From: Dolosicoccus paucivorans
GTDB lineage: Bacteria > Bacillota > Bacilli > Lactobacillales > Aerococcaceae
Assembly (NCBI RefSeq): GCF_900100125.1
Contig: NZ_FNEL01000001.1
Coordinates: forward strand, 1 to 64,000
Reading direction: 5' to 3'
Length of the DNA stretch: 64,000 nt
Shown: positions 19,661-27,503 of the stretch, in pieces
Layout: each line of letters begins with the position of its first letter
How positions within the stretch are numbered: the first letter of the stretch is position 1
Made by a program: the position numbers and the translations under genes
The notes under the pieces: model-generated
Seen by the model: only the letters and a program-made list of their open reading frames with translations
Databases searched by the model: none
Told to the model about the DNA's origin: nothing

Positions 19661-20447
19661 AATGTTACTCGGTCGATACATTAATATCGATTCGTGGATT
19701 CATCGTTTAGACCCTCGAACAAAGTTAGTGGCGAGCTTTTACTTTATTTTAATTATCTTTTTAGCGAATAACTGGATTACTTATGGTCTGTTAGCTTTGT
19801 TAGTTGCTTTAGCCATTGGATTGACAAATATTAATGTTATTTACTTTTTAAGAGGCGTCAAACCACTCATTTGGCTTATTTTATTTACCGTGATCTTTCA
19901 AGTGTTTTTCACGCCCGGGGAGATTGTTTATTTTAAATGGGGTATTTTTCAAGTGACCCAAGAAGGGCTGGTCAATGGGGCATTTATTTTTATGCGACTA
20001 GTTCTTATTATCTTCATGTCGACAATTTTAACCTTAAGTACATCGCCTTTAGCGTTAACTGATGGGATTGAACATCTGTTTCGTCCTTTTGCAAAAATTG
20101 GTATGCCTGTCCATGAATTAGCACTGATGTTATCAATTGCCTTAAGATATGTCCCTACGTTAATGGATGAAGCCCAAACGATTATGAATGCTCAACGGTC
20201 ACGGGGAGTAGATTTTGAAGAAGGGAACTTAATGACCCGTCTAAAAGCGATGGTCCCTATATTAATTCCTCTATTTGTCAGTGCCTTTAACCGAGCTGAA
20301 GAGATGGCGACGGCGATGGAAGCAAGAGGATACCGCGGGAGTGAAGGAAGAACTAAGTACCGCCAATTGCATTATGGATGGCGAGATGGCGTAGTCTTTG
20401 TTGTTTTAGCTTTAGTAACGATCACTTTATGGTGGTTACGTACTTAG
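19650..20447 (+). CDS. ecfT: ECF transporter transmembrane subunit T
   Basis: Membrane scaffold of 265 residues with about five or six hydrophobic helices. Carries the coupling-helix motifs ending in ARG: AQRSRGVDF (about residues 182-190) and AMEARGYRG (about 220-228), which touch the two ATPases. GGAGGG site lies inside ecfA2. No S component is adjacent, fitting a group II (shared) ECF module. Confidence 0.95.
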   Translation: MLDKMLLGRYINIDSWIHRLDPRTKLVASFYFILIIFLANNWITYGLLALLVALAIGLTNINVIYFLRGVKPLIWLILFTVIFQVFFTPGEIVYFKWGIFQVTQEGLVNGAFIFMRLVLIIFMSTILTLSTSPLALTDGIEHLFRPFAKIGMPVHELALMLSIALRYVPTLMDEAQTIMNAQRSRGVDFEEGNLMTRLKAMVPILIPLFVSAFNRAEEMATAMEARGYRGSEGRTKYRQLHYGWRDGVVFVVLALVTITLWWLRT

Positions 20448-20459
20448 TGAGGTGAAAAA

Positions 20460-21239
20460 ATGCAGCGATTTGCGATTCAATTACAATATGATGGAACCCC
20501 TTATGTTGGCTACCAAGTTCAAAAAAATGGTCATACTGTTCAAGCAGAACTGGAAAAAGCCCTTGCTAAAATGGCTAAACTACCTAAAGGAGAACTGATT
20601 CCCACGGTGGCTTGTGGACGAACAGATTCCGGTGTGCATGCCTTAGCTCAAATCGTTCATTTTGACTACCCTGCAGCCATTCATCCAAAAGGATTAATGA
20701 ATGGTTTAAATAGTATTATGGATCCTTCGATTAGAGTCGTTAATGCAACACCTGTAGGCCCTGATTTTCACGCCCGGTATCATGTAACGCAACGGGAGTA
20801 TCTTTACCGGGTAGATGTCGGACGCTATCCGGATCCTTTTAAGCGACACTATACCACTCATCATCCCTATCGTTATGATTTAAAACGTATTCAACAAGCG
20901 ATTCAAACAGTGGTAGGTACTCATGATTTTACGAGCTTTTGTTCTACGAAAACGGATAAAGAAGATAAAGTTCGCACAGTCTATGAAGCCAAAGTATGGT
21001 ACGATGACGAAACCAATGAACTACGCTTTTCTTTTAAAGCCAATGGCTTTTTATATAATATGATTCGTATTTTAGTAGGAACGCTATTACAAATTGGCGA
21101 TGGGTTGAAGCCTGTGGAAGAAATGGAACGATTGTTACAAGTAAAAGATCGTAATGAAGCCGGACCGACCGCCCCACCTCAAGGACTGTATATGGTCAAC
21201 GTTACTTATAATGAACCGATTTTTAAAGGAGGCGAATGA
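20460..21239 (+). CDS. truA: tRNA pseudouridine(38-40) synthase TruA
   Basis: 259 residues. Catalytic Asp is D56 in CGRTDSGVHA. Modifies the anticodon arm (positions 38-40) of many tRNAs. Co-directional with ecfT after 12 nt, a conserved order in Firmicutes. Its stop codon overlaps the start of the next gene. Confidence 0.96.
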   Translation: MQRFAIQLQYDGTPYVGYQVQKNGHTVQAELEKALAKMAKLPKGELIPTVACGRTDSGVHALAQIVHFDYPAAIHPKGLMNGLNSIMDPSIRVVNATPVGPDFHARYHVTQREYLYRVDVGRYPDPFKRHYTTHHPYRYDLKRIQQAIQTVVGTHDFTSFCSTKTDKEDKVRTVYEAKVWYDDETNELRFSFKANGFLYNMIRILVGTLLQIGDGLKPVEEMERLLQVKDRNEAGPTAPPQGLYMVNVTYNEPIFKGGE

Positions 21240-21748
21240 TGAAGATTAGAAAAGCGACTTTAGATGATTTAAATACATTGGAAGCAATTTTTGAACACGG
21301 AAGACAAGTGATGCGTCAAGCTGGAAACTATGCCCAATGGGTGAATGGCTATCCTAGTCGAGAACTATTAACTCAAGATATTCAACAAGGTCATAGTTAT
21401 GTTGCGATTGGTGAAAAAGACGGCGAGGAAAGAATTTATGCATCTTTTTATTTAACAACTGATCCAGATCCGACTTATCAAGTGATTGAAGGCGCTTGGT
21501 TAAATGACAAGCCCTACGCAACGATTCACCGTATTGTCTCTAGCGGTCAACGAAAAGGTGCAGGTATCGAGTGTATTCAATGGGTTCAGTCTCAGTATGA
21601 TAATGTGCGCATTGATACCCATGAATCCAATAAATTGATGCAACGTATCTTAAACAAGCTAAACTTTAAAGAGTGTGGTACGATTTATGTAAGTGATGGA
21701 TCGCCTCGCAAGGCATTTCATTACGCAAAAAAGGAGGAAGACAAATGA
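21239..21748 (+). CDS. GNAT-family N-acetyltransferase
   Basis: 169 residues with a GNAT fold: N-terminal KIRKATLDDLNTLEAIF, central strand region IHRIVSSGQRKGAG (acetyl-CoA pyrophosphate loop, degenerate) and a C-terminal Asn/Ser region. Substrate unknown. Two ATGs are adjacent (21236, 21239); the second is better spaced (6 nt) from AAAGGAGG (21225-21232). It overlaps truA's stop and the next gene's start by 4 nt. Confidence 0.8.
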   Translation: MKIRKATLDDLNTLEAIFEHGRQVMRQAGNYAQWVNGYPSRELLTQDIQQGHSYVAIGEKDGEERIYASFYLTTDPDPTYQVIEGAWLNDKPYATIHRIVSSGQRKGAGIECIQWVQSQYDNVRIDTHESNKLMQRILNKLNFKECGTIYVSDGSPRKAFHYAKKEEDK

Positions 21749-22587
21749 AAGAGTTAACGTTAAATAATGGTGTTAAAATTCCTCAATTAGGTTTTGGGAC
21801 TTGGAAACTAGAAGATGGTAAAGAAGCTTATGAAGCAGTAGAAGCAGCTTTAAAAGCAGGTTATCGCCACATCGATACGGCACAAGTTTATCAAAACGAA
21901 CGAAGTGTCGGCCAAGCGATTAAAGATAGCGGGATTGATCGAAACGATTTATTTGTGACAACTAAGTCATGGAATACTCACCAAACCTATGATGATGTCA
22001 TGGCAGCTTTTGAAGAGTCGCTTGAAAAGTTACAAATGGATTACGTCGATTTATTCTTACTTCACTGGCCTACACCGGTAGATACCCGTCAAGGTGATGC
22101 GTGGAAAGAAATAAACGCAGAACGTTGGCGCGCTTTAGAAGAGTTGTATCGTTCTAATAAAGTCCGTGCAATCGGTATTTCAAACTTTATGGAAAAGCAT
22201 ATCGAAGTACTTAACGCTACCGCAACCGTTAAACCAATGGTCAACCAAGTGCTTCTAGCCCCAGGTGAGACACAGTCTGATTTAGTGGCTTACTGTCAAG
22301 AACAGGGCATGGTTATGGAAGCTTATAGTCCATTTGGTAGTGGCGATTTATTCTCTCACCCAGAAATTGAAAAGCTAACTGAAAAATATCATAAGAGTGC
22401 TAGCCAAATCATGTTGCGCTGGTCACTACAACATGATTTTGTTCCACTCCCTCGTTCAAGTAATCCAGCACACATTCAAGACAATTTAAATGTATTTGAC
22501 TTTGAATTGTCAGTTGAAGATATGAAGCATTTAGATGAATTGGTTAGCGAAACTAAACAACGGGATCCAGAATCCGTTGATTTTTAA
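21745..22587 (+). CDS. Aldo/keto reductase
   Basis: NADPH-dependent oxidoreductase of 280 residues, TIM-barrel. Catalytic tetrad D44, Y49, K74 and H107 is complete (HIDTAQVYQNE, TTKSW, LLHWP). Resembles 2,5-diketo-gluconate reductase/glyoxal reductase type enzymes, so a broad carbonyl substrate range is likely. ATGA overlap with the GNAT gene shows co-translation. Confidence 0.92.
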   Translation: MKELTLNNGVKIPQLGFGTWKLEDGKEAYEAVEAALKAGYRHIDTAQVYQNERSVGQAIKDSGIDRNDLFVTTKSWNTHQTYDDVMAAFEESLEKLQMDYVDLFLLHWPTPVDTRQGDAWKEINAERWRALEELYRSNKVRAIGISNFMEKHIEVLNATATVKPMVNQVLLAPGETQSDLVAYCQEQGMVMEAYSPFGSGDLFSHPEIEKLTEKYHKSASQIMLRWSLQHDFVPLPRSSNPAHIQDNLNVFDFELSVEDMKHLDELVSETKQRDPESVDF

Positions 22588-22615
22588 TAAAAGTGAGAAA
22601 AGAATTAAAAAATGA

Positions 22616-22643
22616 TTGATTTTTAATTTGAGTATGTTATACT
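22616..22643 (+). promoter_or_regulatory. Promoter of the Leu leader / first livJ
   Basis: TTGATT (22616-22621), 16-nt spacer, TATACT (22638-22643). Start expected near 22650, about 27 nt before the leader peptide ATG. Confidence 0.7.
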
Positions 22644-22676
22644 TTAATTAAATTAAGCGAAAGAGAGGTTATTACA

Positions 22677-22763
22677 ATGTCAATTAAAGTTAATCAATTT
22701 CATACTGTAGTAACTATTTCTTTTGCTAAGCATCAATTCAACAATTTATTATTATTAAGGTAG
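22677..22763 (+). CDS. Leader peptide with four consecutive Leu codons
   Basis: 28-residue reading frame starting MSIKVNQFHTVV and ending NNLLLLR before TAG. Four TTA codons run 22746-22757, just before the stop. AGAGAGG (22661-22668) serves as ribosome binding site 8-9 nt before ATG. The coding bases 22750-22760 are perfectly complementary to 22824-22834 downstream (11 bp). This is the classic form of an attenuation leader sensing charged tRNA-Leu. Translation is inferred. Confidence 0.8.
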   Translation: MSIKVNQFHTVVTISFAKHQFNNLLLLR

Positions 22764-22877
22764 GGCTTCTCAACGCTTTGAGAGGTCCTATTCGCAATGG
22801 ATGAAACCACTCAAAGTTGCTTTCCTTAATAATAGGTAGATCAAAGCAAGTTTGAGCAATCAAACTTGCTTTTTTTG
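22763..22877 (+). promoter_or_regulatory. Leu-responsive attenuator before the first livJ
   Basis: Terminator: 22843-22855 with 22860-22872, 13-bp perfect stem, loop GCAA, T7. Antiterminator: 22810-22823 (CTCAAAGTTGCTTT) pairs with the terminator 5' arm 22843-22856 at 13 of 14 positions. Pause/protector hairpin: 22763-22773 with 22778-22788 (two G.U). Competing pairing CTTTGAG (22776-22782) with CTCAAAG (22810-22816) would sequester the antiterminator strand. Inferred logic: stall on Leu codons keeps the 22763-22788 hairpin and frees the antiterminator; a ribosome at the stop codon breaks that hairpin, sequesters 22810-22816 and lets the terminator form. Confidence 0.8.
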
Positions 22878-22908
22878 TTGGATATATTTTAAAGGAGGAA
22901 TTATTGTT

Positions 22909-24069
22909 ATGTCGTATGGTAAATTTAAAAGAATGGTCGTAGCTGCTTGTGCAAGTATGGCCCTTTTAGGTCAAACAGCAATCGCTACAGCCCAAGAAGC
23001 GATTAAAATTGGTGGAAACTTTGAATTATCCGGTGAAGTATCAGATTACGGAAACAAAATGAACCGAGGGGTTCAATTATTCATCGACCAAGTTAACGAA
23101 AAAGGTGGCGTAAATGGTCGTCCGATCGAGTATGTCGTCTTCGATAACAAATCAGACATTAGTGAATCTGCTTCGGTTGCGAGCCGTTTAGCTTCTGAAG
23201 GGGTTGTAGGTGTTGTAGGACCGGCATTAACAGGTAACGCACAAGCACAAGCTTCTGTTTTAAATAAAGAAGGAATTCCTTATATTTTACCTGCAGCTAC
23301 CGCAGAAGGTTTAACCCTAGATGATAAAGGTGAAGTCATTCCTTATATGTTTAGAGTATCCTATGAAGATACGATTCAAGCAGGTGCGGCAGGGCAATTT
23401 GCTGCTGAACATTTAAATATGAAGAAAGCTGCGGTTATTTCTGACCCAGGAACTGATTATTCAGCTGGATTAGCTAAAGTATTTAAAGAACAATTTGAAA
23501 AACTAGGTGGAGAAGTAGTCGTTGAACAATCCTTCTCAGAAGGTGATCAAGACTTCTCAGCGGTTATTTCACAACTATTAACCCAAGACATAGATGTTAT
23601 TTATTTCCCAGGCTACTACACAGAGGCAGGGCAATTTATTAAACAGGCTCGCGAGATGGGCATTGAGCAACCTATTCTTGGTCCAGACGGATTCGCTAGT
23701 CCAATTTTAGTAGAATTAGCAAGTGGTCATGCAAATGACATTTACTATACTTCACACTTTACTTCCGAAGGAGCTACTGGTATTGTAGCTGATTACTTAA
23801 AAGCTTACCAAGATAAGTACAACGAAGAATCAGATACGTTCGCAGCACTGGCTTATGATGCGGTAGGACTATTAATTGCTGCTATTGAAGCTTCCGACGC
23901 AGAAGACAAAGAAGCAATTGTGAAAGCGCTAGAAGAAACAAAAGACTATGAAGGAGTGACTGGAACGTTCTCAATGGATGAAGAGCATAACCCAGTTAAA
24001 CCAGCCCTTCTACTTGAATTACAAGACGGACAAGTAGTGAATACAACGTCAATTGAAGTAAAGAAATGA
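22909..24069 (+). CDS. Branched-chain amino acid ABC transporter substrate-binding protein, first copy
   Basis: LivJ-type periplasmic-binding-fold protein of 386 residues. An N-terminal signal sequence (about residues 1-28, ending TAIATAQ) precedes the mature start EAIKIGGNFELSGEV. Cys14 sits in the middle of the hydrophobic stretch and is not a convincing lipobox. ATG 22909 follows AAAGGAGG by 10 nt. It stands alone between the Leu attenuator and the next promoter, with no permease of its own, and should feed the LivHMGF complex downstream. The Leu codon sensor suggests leucine as its main ligand (inference). Confidence 0.9.
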   Translation: MSYGKFKRMVVAACASMALLGQTAIATAQEAIKIGGNFELSGEVSDYGNKMNRGVQLFIDQVNEKGGVNGRPIEYVVFDNKSDISESASVASRLASEGVVGVVGPALTGNAQAQASVLNKEGIPYILPAATAEGLTLDDKGEVIPYMFRVSYEDTIQAGAAGQFAAEHLNMKKAAVISDPGTDYSAGLAKVFKEQFEKLGGEVVVEQSFSEGDQDFSAVISQLLTQDIDVIYFPGYYTEAGQFIKQAREMGIEQPILGPDGFASPILVELASGHANDIYYTSHFTSEGATGIVADYLKAYQDKYNEESDTFAALAYDAVGLLIAAIEASDAEDKEAIVKALEETKDYEGVTGTFSMDEEHNPVKPALLLELQDGQVVNTTSIEVKK

Positions 24070-24088
24070 GCTTTTGATTAAAAACTGC

Positions 24089-24116
24089 TTGACATTGTCG
24101 TTTAGACTGTTAAAAT
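24089..24116 (+). promoter_or_regulatory. Promoter of the Val/Ile leader / livJ2HMGF
   Basis: TTGACA (24089-24094), 16-nt spacer, TAAAAT (24111-24116). Start near 24123. It begins 20 bp after the first livJ stop. Confidence 0.75.
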
Positions 24117-24153
24117 ATAGTTAATCAATTTTTAAAAGAAAGGAGTCATTGTC

Positions 24154-24231
24154 ATGACTACCCCCTTAAAATCATATTCAATGGCTTCTTTAAGCTATTT
24201 AAATAATGTCGTCATTATTATTGCGAAGTAA
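24154..24231 (+). CDS. Leader peptide with Val-Val-Ile-Ile-Ile codons
   Basis: 25-residue frame (starts MTTPLKSYSMASLSY, ends NNVVIIIAK) with AAAGGAG (24139-24145) 8 nt before ATG. Codons GTC GTC ATT ATT ATT occupy 24208-24222. Coding bases 24215-24225 are perfectly complementary to 24290-24300 (11 bp). Same placement and size as the Leu leader upstream of the paralogous binding-protein gene. Translation is inferred from the ribosome binding site and codon run. Confidence 0.8.
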   Translation: MTTPLKSYSMASLSYLNNVVIIIAK

Positions 24232-24340
24232 GACTTCTTAATTTTTTTAGAGAAGTCTATTTTGAGATGAACAAACTTCTCTAGCTTCTCGCAATAATAA
24301 GCCAAGAGCAAGTTTGATAGTTCAAACTTGCTCTTTTTAT
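24231..24340 (+). promoter_or_regulatory. Val/Ile-responsive attenuator before livJ2HMGF
   Basis: Terminator: AAGAGCAAGTTTGA (24304-24317) with 24322-24335, 14 bp, followed by T5. Antiterminator: CAAACTTCTCT (24272-24282) pairs with 24305-24316 leaving one bulged C. First hairpin: AGACTTCT (24231-24238) with AGAAGTCT (24251-24258), extendable. Competing pairing 24248-24256 with 24275-24283 (9 bp) hides the antiterminator strand. The order and logic equal those of the Leu attenuator, and both terminators share the core GCAAGTTTGA/TCAAACTTGC. Confidence 0.8.
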
Positions 24341-24410
24341 TTAAGAGTATTTTAAAGATTGGCTACTTTTTGAAGGATACATATAACAATAGATAAAGGA
24401 GATAAGGAAG

Positions 24411-25565
24411 ATGTTTAAGAAATTAAGTTTAACGGCGATGACCGTTTTAGCTTTAGGAGCTCAATTAGCCTCACCTTTTACAGCATTTGCTGAGAGCGCG
24501 TTTAAGTTAGGTGGAAACTTTGAAACAAGTGGTCCGCACGCCGCTTATGGAACACCGATGAAGAAAGCGTTTGAGTTATACTTAAAACAATATAACGAAC
24601 AAGGTGGTTTTGAGGGCAAAGAGGTTGAATGGGTAGTTTATGATAACAAATCAGACATTACAGAATCGGCTTCTGTTGCCAGCCGTTTAGTTTCAGATGG
24701 TGTTGTCGGAGTTGTTGGGCCTGGTACAACAGGAAGTGTATTAGCTGAAGCCCCTGTTTTAGATCAAGCAAAAATTCCTCACGTATTGCCAGCAGCTTCA
24801 GGAGACGGTTTGACCCTGGACTCTCAAGGCGATGTTTTAGAATATTTATACCGCGTTTGTTTTGAAGACTCATACCAAGGTGCAGCGGGGGGACAATTTG
24901 CGGCTACTGAGTTAGGTAAAACAAAAGCAGCAGTTTTAGAAGATTCAGGTAACGACTTTGCTAAAGGAATTGCTGCATCATTTAAGGAAGCTTTCGAAAA
25001 AAATGGAGGCGAAGTGGTTGTCAATGAATCCTTTGCAGAAGGAGATCAAGATTTCTCAGCTATCATTTCAACTCTTTTAAGTAACGATGTGGATGTTATT
25101 TACTTTGCTGGATATTACACTGAAGGTGGTATGTTCATTAAGCAAGCTCGTGAAATGGGCTTAGATCAGCCAATCGTTTCAGGAGATGGTTTTACAAGTC
25201 CAACTTTAGTTGAACTATCTGGTGGTATGGCTGACGATATTTACTACACTTCAGGATTTTCTGAAAAGTTAGAAAGTGAAAAACTGGACGCTTTCTTAAA
25301 ATCATATAAAGAAGAGTATGGTGAAGATGCGGATCAGTTTGCTGCTTTATCCTTTGATGCGACAGGTCTATTAGTTGATGCAATTGAACGTGCTGGTTCG
25401 ACTGATCCAGAAGCAGTTACTAAAGCGTTAAATGAGACAAAGGATTTTGAAGGAGTGACAGGTAAATTTTCAATTGACGAATTACACAACCCACAAAAAC
25501 CGGTTCTTGTTTTAGAAATGCAACAAGGTGAAGTTGTTAAAGCAACACCAGTCGAAGTGAACTAA
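24411..25565 (+). CDS. livJ: Branched-chain amino acid ABC transporter substrate-binding protein, second copy
   Basis: LivJ paralog of 384 residues, similar along its length to the first copy (for example both have YDNKSDI or FDNKSDI and DQDFSA). Signal peptide about residues 1-27 ending TAFA, with no cysteine, so it is not a lipoprotein by sequence. GATAAGGAGATAAGG precedes the ATG. First structural gene of the livJHMGF transcript behind the Val/Ile attenuator; a terminator-like hairpin sits between it and livH. Confidence 0.92.
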   Translation: MFKKLSLTAMTVLALGAQLASPFTAFAESAFKLGGNFETSGPHAAYGTPMKKAFELYLKQYNEQGGFEGKEVEWVVYDNKSDITESASVASRLVSDGVVGVVGPGTTGSVLAEAPVLDQAKIPHVLPAASGDGLTLDSQGDVLEYLYRVCFEDSYQGAAGGQFAATELGKTKAAVLEDSGNDFAKGIAASFKEAFEKNGGEVVVNESFAEGDQDFSAIISTLLSNDVDVIYFAGYYTEGGMFIKQAREMGLDQPIVSGDGFTSPTLVELSGGMADDIYYTSGFSEKLESEKLDAFLKSYKEEYGEDADQFAALSFDATGLLVDAIERAGSTDPEAVTKALNETKDFEGVTGKFSIDELHNPQKPVLVLEMQQGEVVKATPVEVN

Positions 25566-25578
25566 TAAACATTGATCC

Positions 25579-25609
25579 AAAAAGCGATGATGTTTGTCAT
25601 CGCTTTTTT
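25579..25609 (+). terminator. Intrinsic terminator between livJ2 and livH
   Basis: AAAAAGCGATGA (25579-25590) with TCATCGCTTTTT (25597-25608), loop of 6, ending in T6. No promoter is evident before livH, so partial read-through would supply the permease genes and give excess binding protein over membrane complex. Confidence 0.8.
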
Positions 25610-25646
25610 GAAGTTTAAATGATTTTAGATAGAAGGGATGTAAACG

Positions 25647-26525
25647 ATGCAACTGTTTATGCAACAGATGATTAACGGTATTGCTTTAGGAAGTATTTAC
25701 GCCTTAATTGCTCTGGGGTATACGATGGTTTATGGAACCATTAAATTGATTAACTTTGCCCACGGAGAAGTTTATATGCTTGGCGCTTTCATCGGTTTTT
25801 ATTTAGTTCAAACCTTTGATATTAATATTTATTTAGCGATGCTCATTGCGATGGCATGTTGTGCCATTATTGGTGTGACTATTGAACGGGTCGCCTATAA
25901 GCCACTTAGAAAGTCAACACGAGTGGCTGCTTTAATTACAGCGATTGGCGTTTCTTATTTTATTCAAAACTTAATGGCTTATAAACTTGGACCAGAAGTA
26001 AGAGCTTTCCCAGCTGCGATGAAAACACAAGTGTATCGCGTTGGGGGAATTGTGATTAACTCAAAGCAATTATTTGTTTTTATTACGACGATTATTTTAA
26101 TGATCGTGTTAACACTCATTGTTAACAAAACTAAAATGGGGAAAGCGATGCGTGCTGTTGCGGTAGATGCTGAAGCAGCTCAATTAATGGGAATTGATGT
26201 TAACCGCATTATTTCCTTTACTTTTGCTCTTGGTTCTGGGCTAGCAGGTATCGCGGGAGTACTAGTTGGTGTGTATTATAACTCTATCTCGCCGTTTATG
26301 GGTGTTACTTCTGGGCTGAAAGCCTTCGTTGCAGCCGTTGTCGGCGGGATTGGAAGTATTCCAGGAGCGATGGTAGGAGGTTACCTCATCGGATTACTAG
26401 AAACTCTTGTAACTTATTTAGGCTGGTCAACCTATAAAGATGCAGCGGTTTATGTATTATTAATTATTATTTTACTTGTTTTACCAGCAGGTTTGTTTGG
26501 TAAAAATGTTAGAGAGAAAGTGTAG
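25647..26525 (+). CDS. livH: Branched-chain amino acid ABC transporter permease LivH
   Basis: Membrane subunit of 292 residues with about eight helices; motifs GYTMVYGTIKLINFAHGEVYMLGAF and the coupling region MGIDVNRIISFTF are typical of LivH. Works with LivM as the heterodimeric channel. Start ATG with AGAAGGGATG upstream. livM follows directly. Confidence 0.95.
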   Translation: MQLFMQQMINGIALGSIYALIALGYTMVYGTIKLINFAHGEVYMLGAFIGFYLVQTFDINIYLAMLIAMACCAIIGVTIERVAYKPLRKSTRVAALITAIGVSYFIQNLMAYKLGPEVRAFPAAMKTQVYRVGGIVINSKQLFVFITTIILMIVLTLIVNKTKMGKAMRAVAVDAEAAQLMGIDVNRIISFTFALGSGLAGIAGVLVGVYYNSISPFMGVTSGLKAFVAAVVGGIGSIPGAMVGGYLIGLLETLVTYLGWSTYKDAAVYVLLIIILLVLPAGLFGKNVREKV

Positions 26526-26534
26526 GTGTATAAC

Positions 26535-27503
26535 ATGCAACGATTTCATAAACGTAATTTAGCGTGGTTAGGTATGGCATTGTTATGTTATGCATTAATT
26601 TGGAGCCTTGTTCATTTTGGCGTCATTACATCTTTTTATCAGCGCGCTTTAATGGATATTATGTTAAACATTATGTTCGCCGTTGGTTTGAACTTAGTTC
26701 TAGGTGTAGCAGGACAATTCTCCTTAGGACACGCAGGATTTATCGCGATCGGTGCCTATTCAGGAGCTATTATGAGTACGCGAATGGAGAACGGGACTTA
26801 CGGTTTAATTTTAGGTGCTCTCGTTGGTGCGGTTATCGCAACAGTTGTCGCTCTTATTGTTGGTATTCCAACCCTTCGTTTACGTGGTGACTATTTAGCC
26901 ATCGCAACGCTTGGAGTGGCTGAAATTATTCGTGTATTGATCAACAACTTAACGGATTTAACAAATGGGCCGGCGGGAATTAGTGGTATTCCAATGTTAG
27001 TGACTTGGCCACTTGTTTATGTTTGTATGGTTTTAACGTTAATGTTTACTTTAAACTATGTGTATAGTAGTGCAGGACGCGCAACTATGGCTATTCAACA
27101 AAATGAAATTGCGGCTCAAGCGATGGGAATTAACGTCACGAAATATAAAGTGATTGCTTTTGTTATTGGTGCGATTACCGCCGCGATTGCTGGAACGCTT
27201 CAAGCGAGCTATTTAGGAATTGTTGTTCCAGGCGCTTATAACTTCCAACGCTCCATTGATGTCTTAATCATTGTTGTTTTTGGAGGCATTGGAAGCTTTA
27301 CCGGATCTGTTTTGGCAGCGATTGTACTGGGGATTTTAAACGTTGTTCTTCAAGACTATGGTCAATTACGCATGATTATTTATGCGGTCGCTTTAGTGTT
27401 AATTATGATCTTTAGACCACAAGGATTACTTGGCACTTGGGAATTTAAATTAGGACAACGACTATTTCCTAACAAATCATCACAAAAGGAGGCTGTATCA
27501 TGA
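26535..27503 (+). CDS. livM: Branched-chain amino acid ABC transporter permease LivM
   Basis: Membrane subunit of 322 residues, about ten helices, with LIVM hallmark LNLVLGVAGQFSLGHAGF and coupling region MGINVTKYKVIAF. ATG 26535 is used (AGGTG 6 nt upstream); a GTG at 26526 overlaps that site. Its end overlaps livG by 4 nt. Confidence 0.95.
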   Translation: MQRFHKRNLAWLGMALLCYALIWSLVHFGVITSFYQRALMDIMLNIMFAVGLNLVLGVAGQFSLGHAGFIAIGAYSGAIMSTRMENGTYGLILGALVGAVIATVVALIVGIPTLRLRGDYLAIATLGVAEIIRVLINNLTDLTNGPAGISGIPMLVTWPLVYVCMVLTLMFTLNYVYSSAGRATMAIQQNEIAAQAMGINVTKYKVIAFVIGAITAAIAGTLQASYLGIVVPGAYNFQRSIDVLIIVVFGGIGSFTGSVLAAIVLGILNVVLQDYGQLRMIIYAVALVLIMIFRPQGLLGTWEFKLGQRLFPNKSSQKEAVS

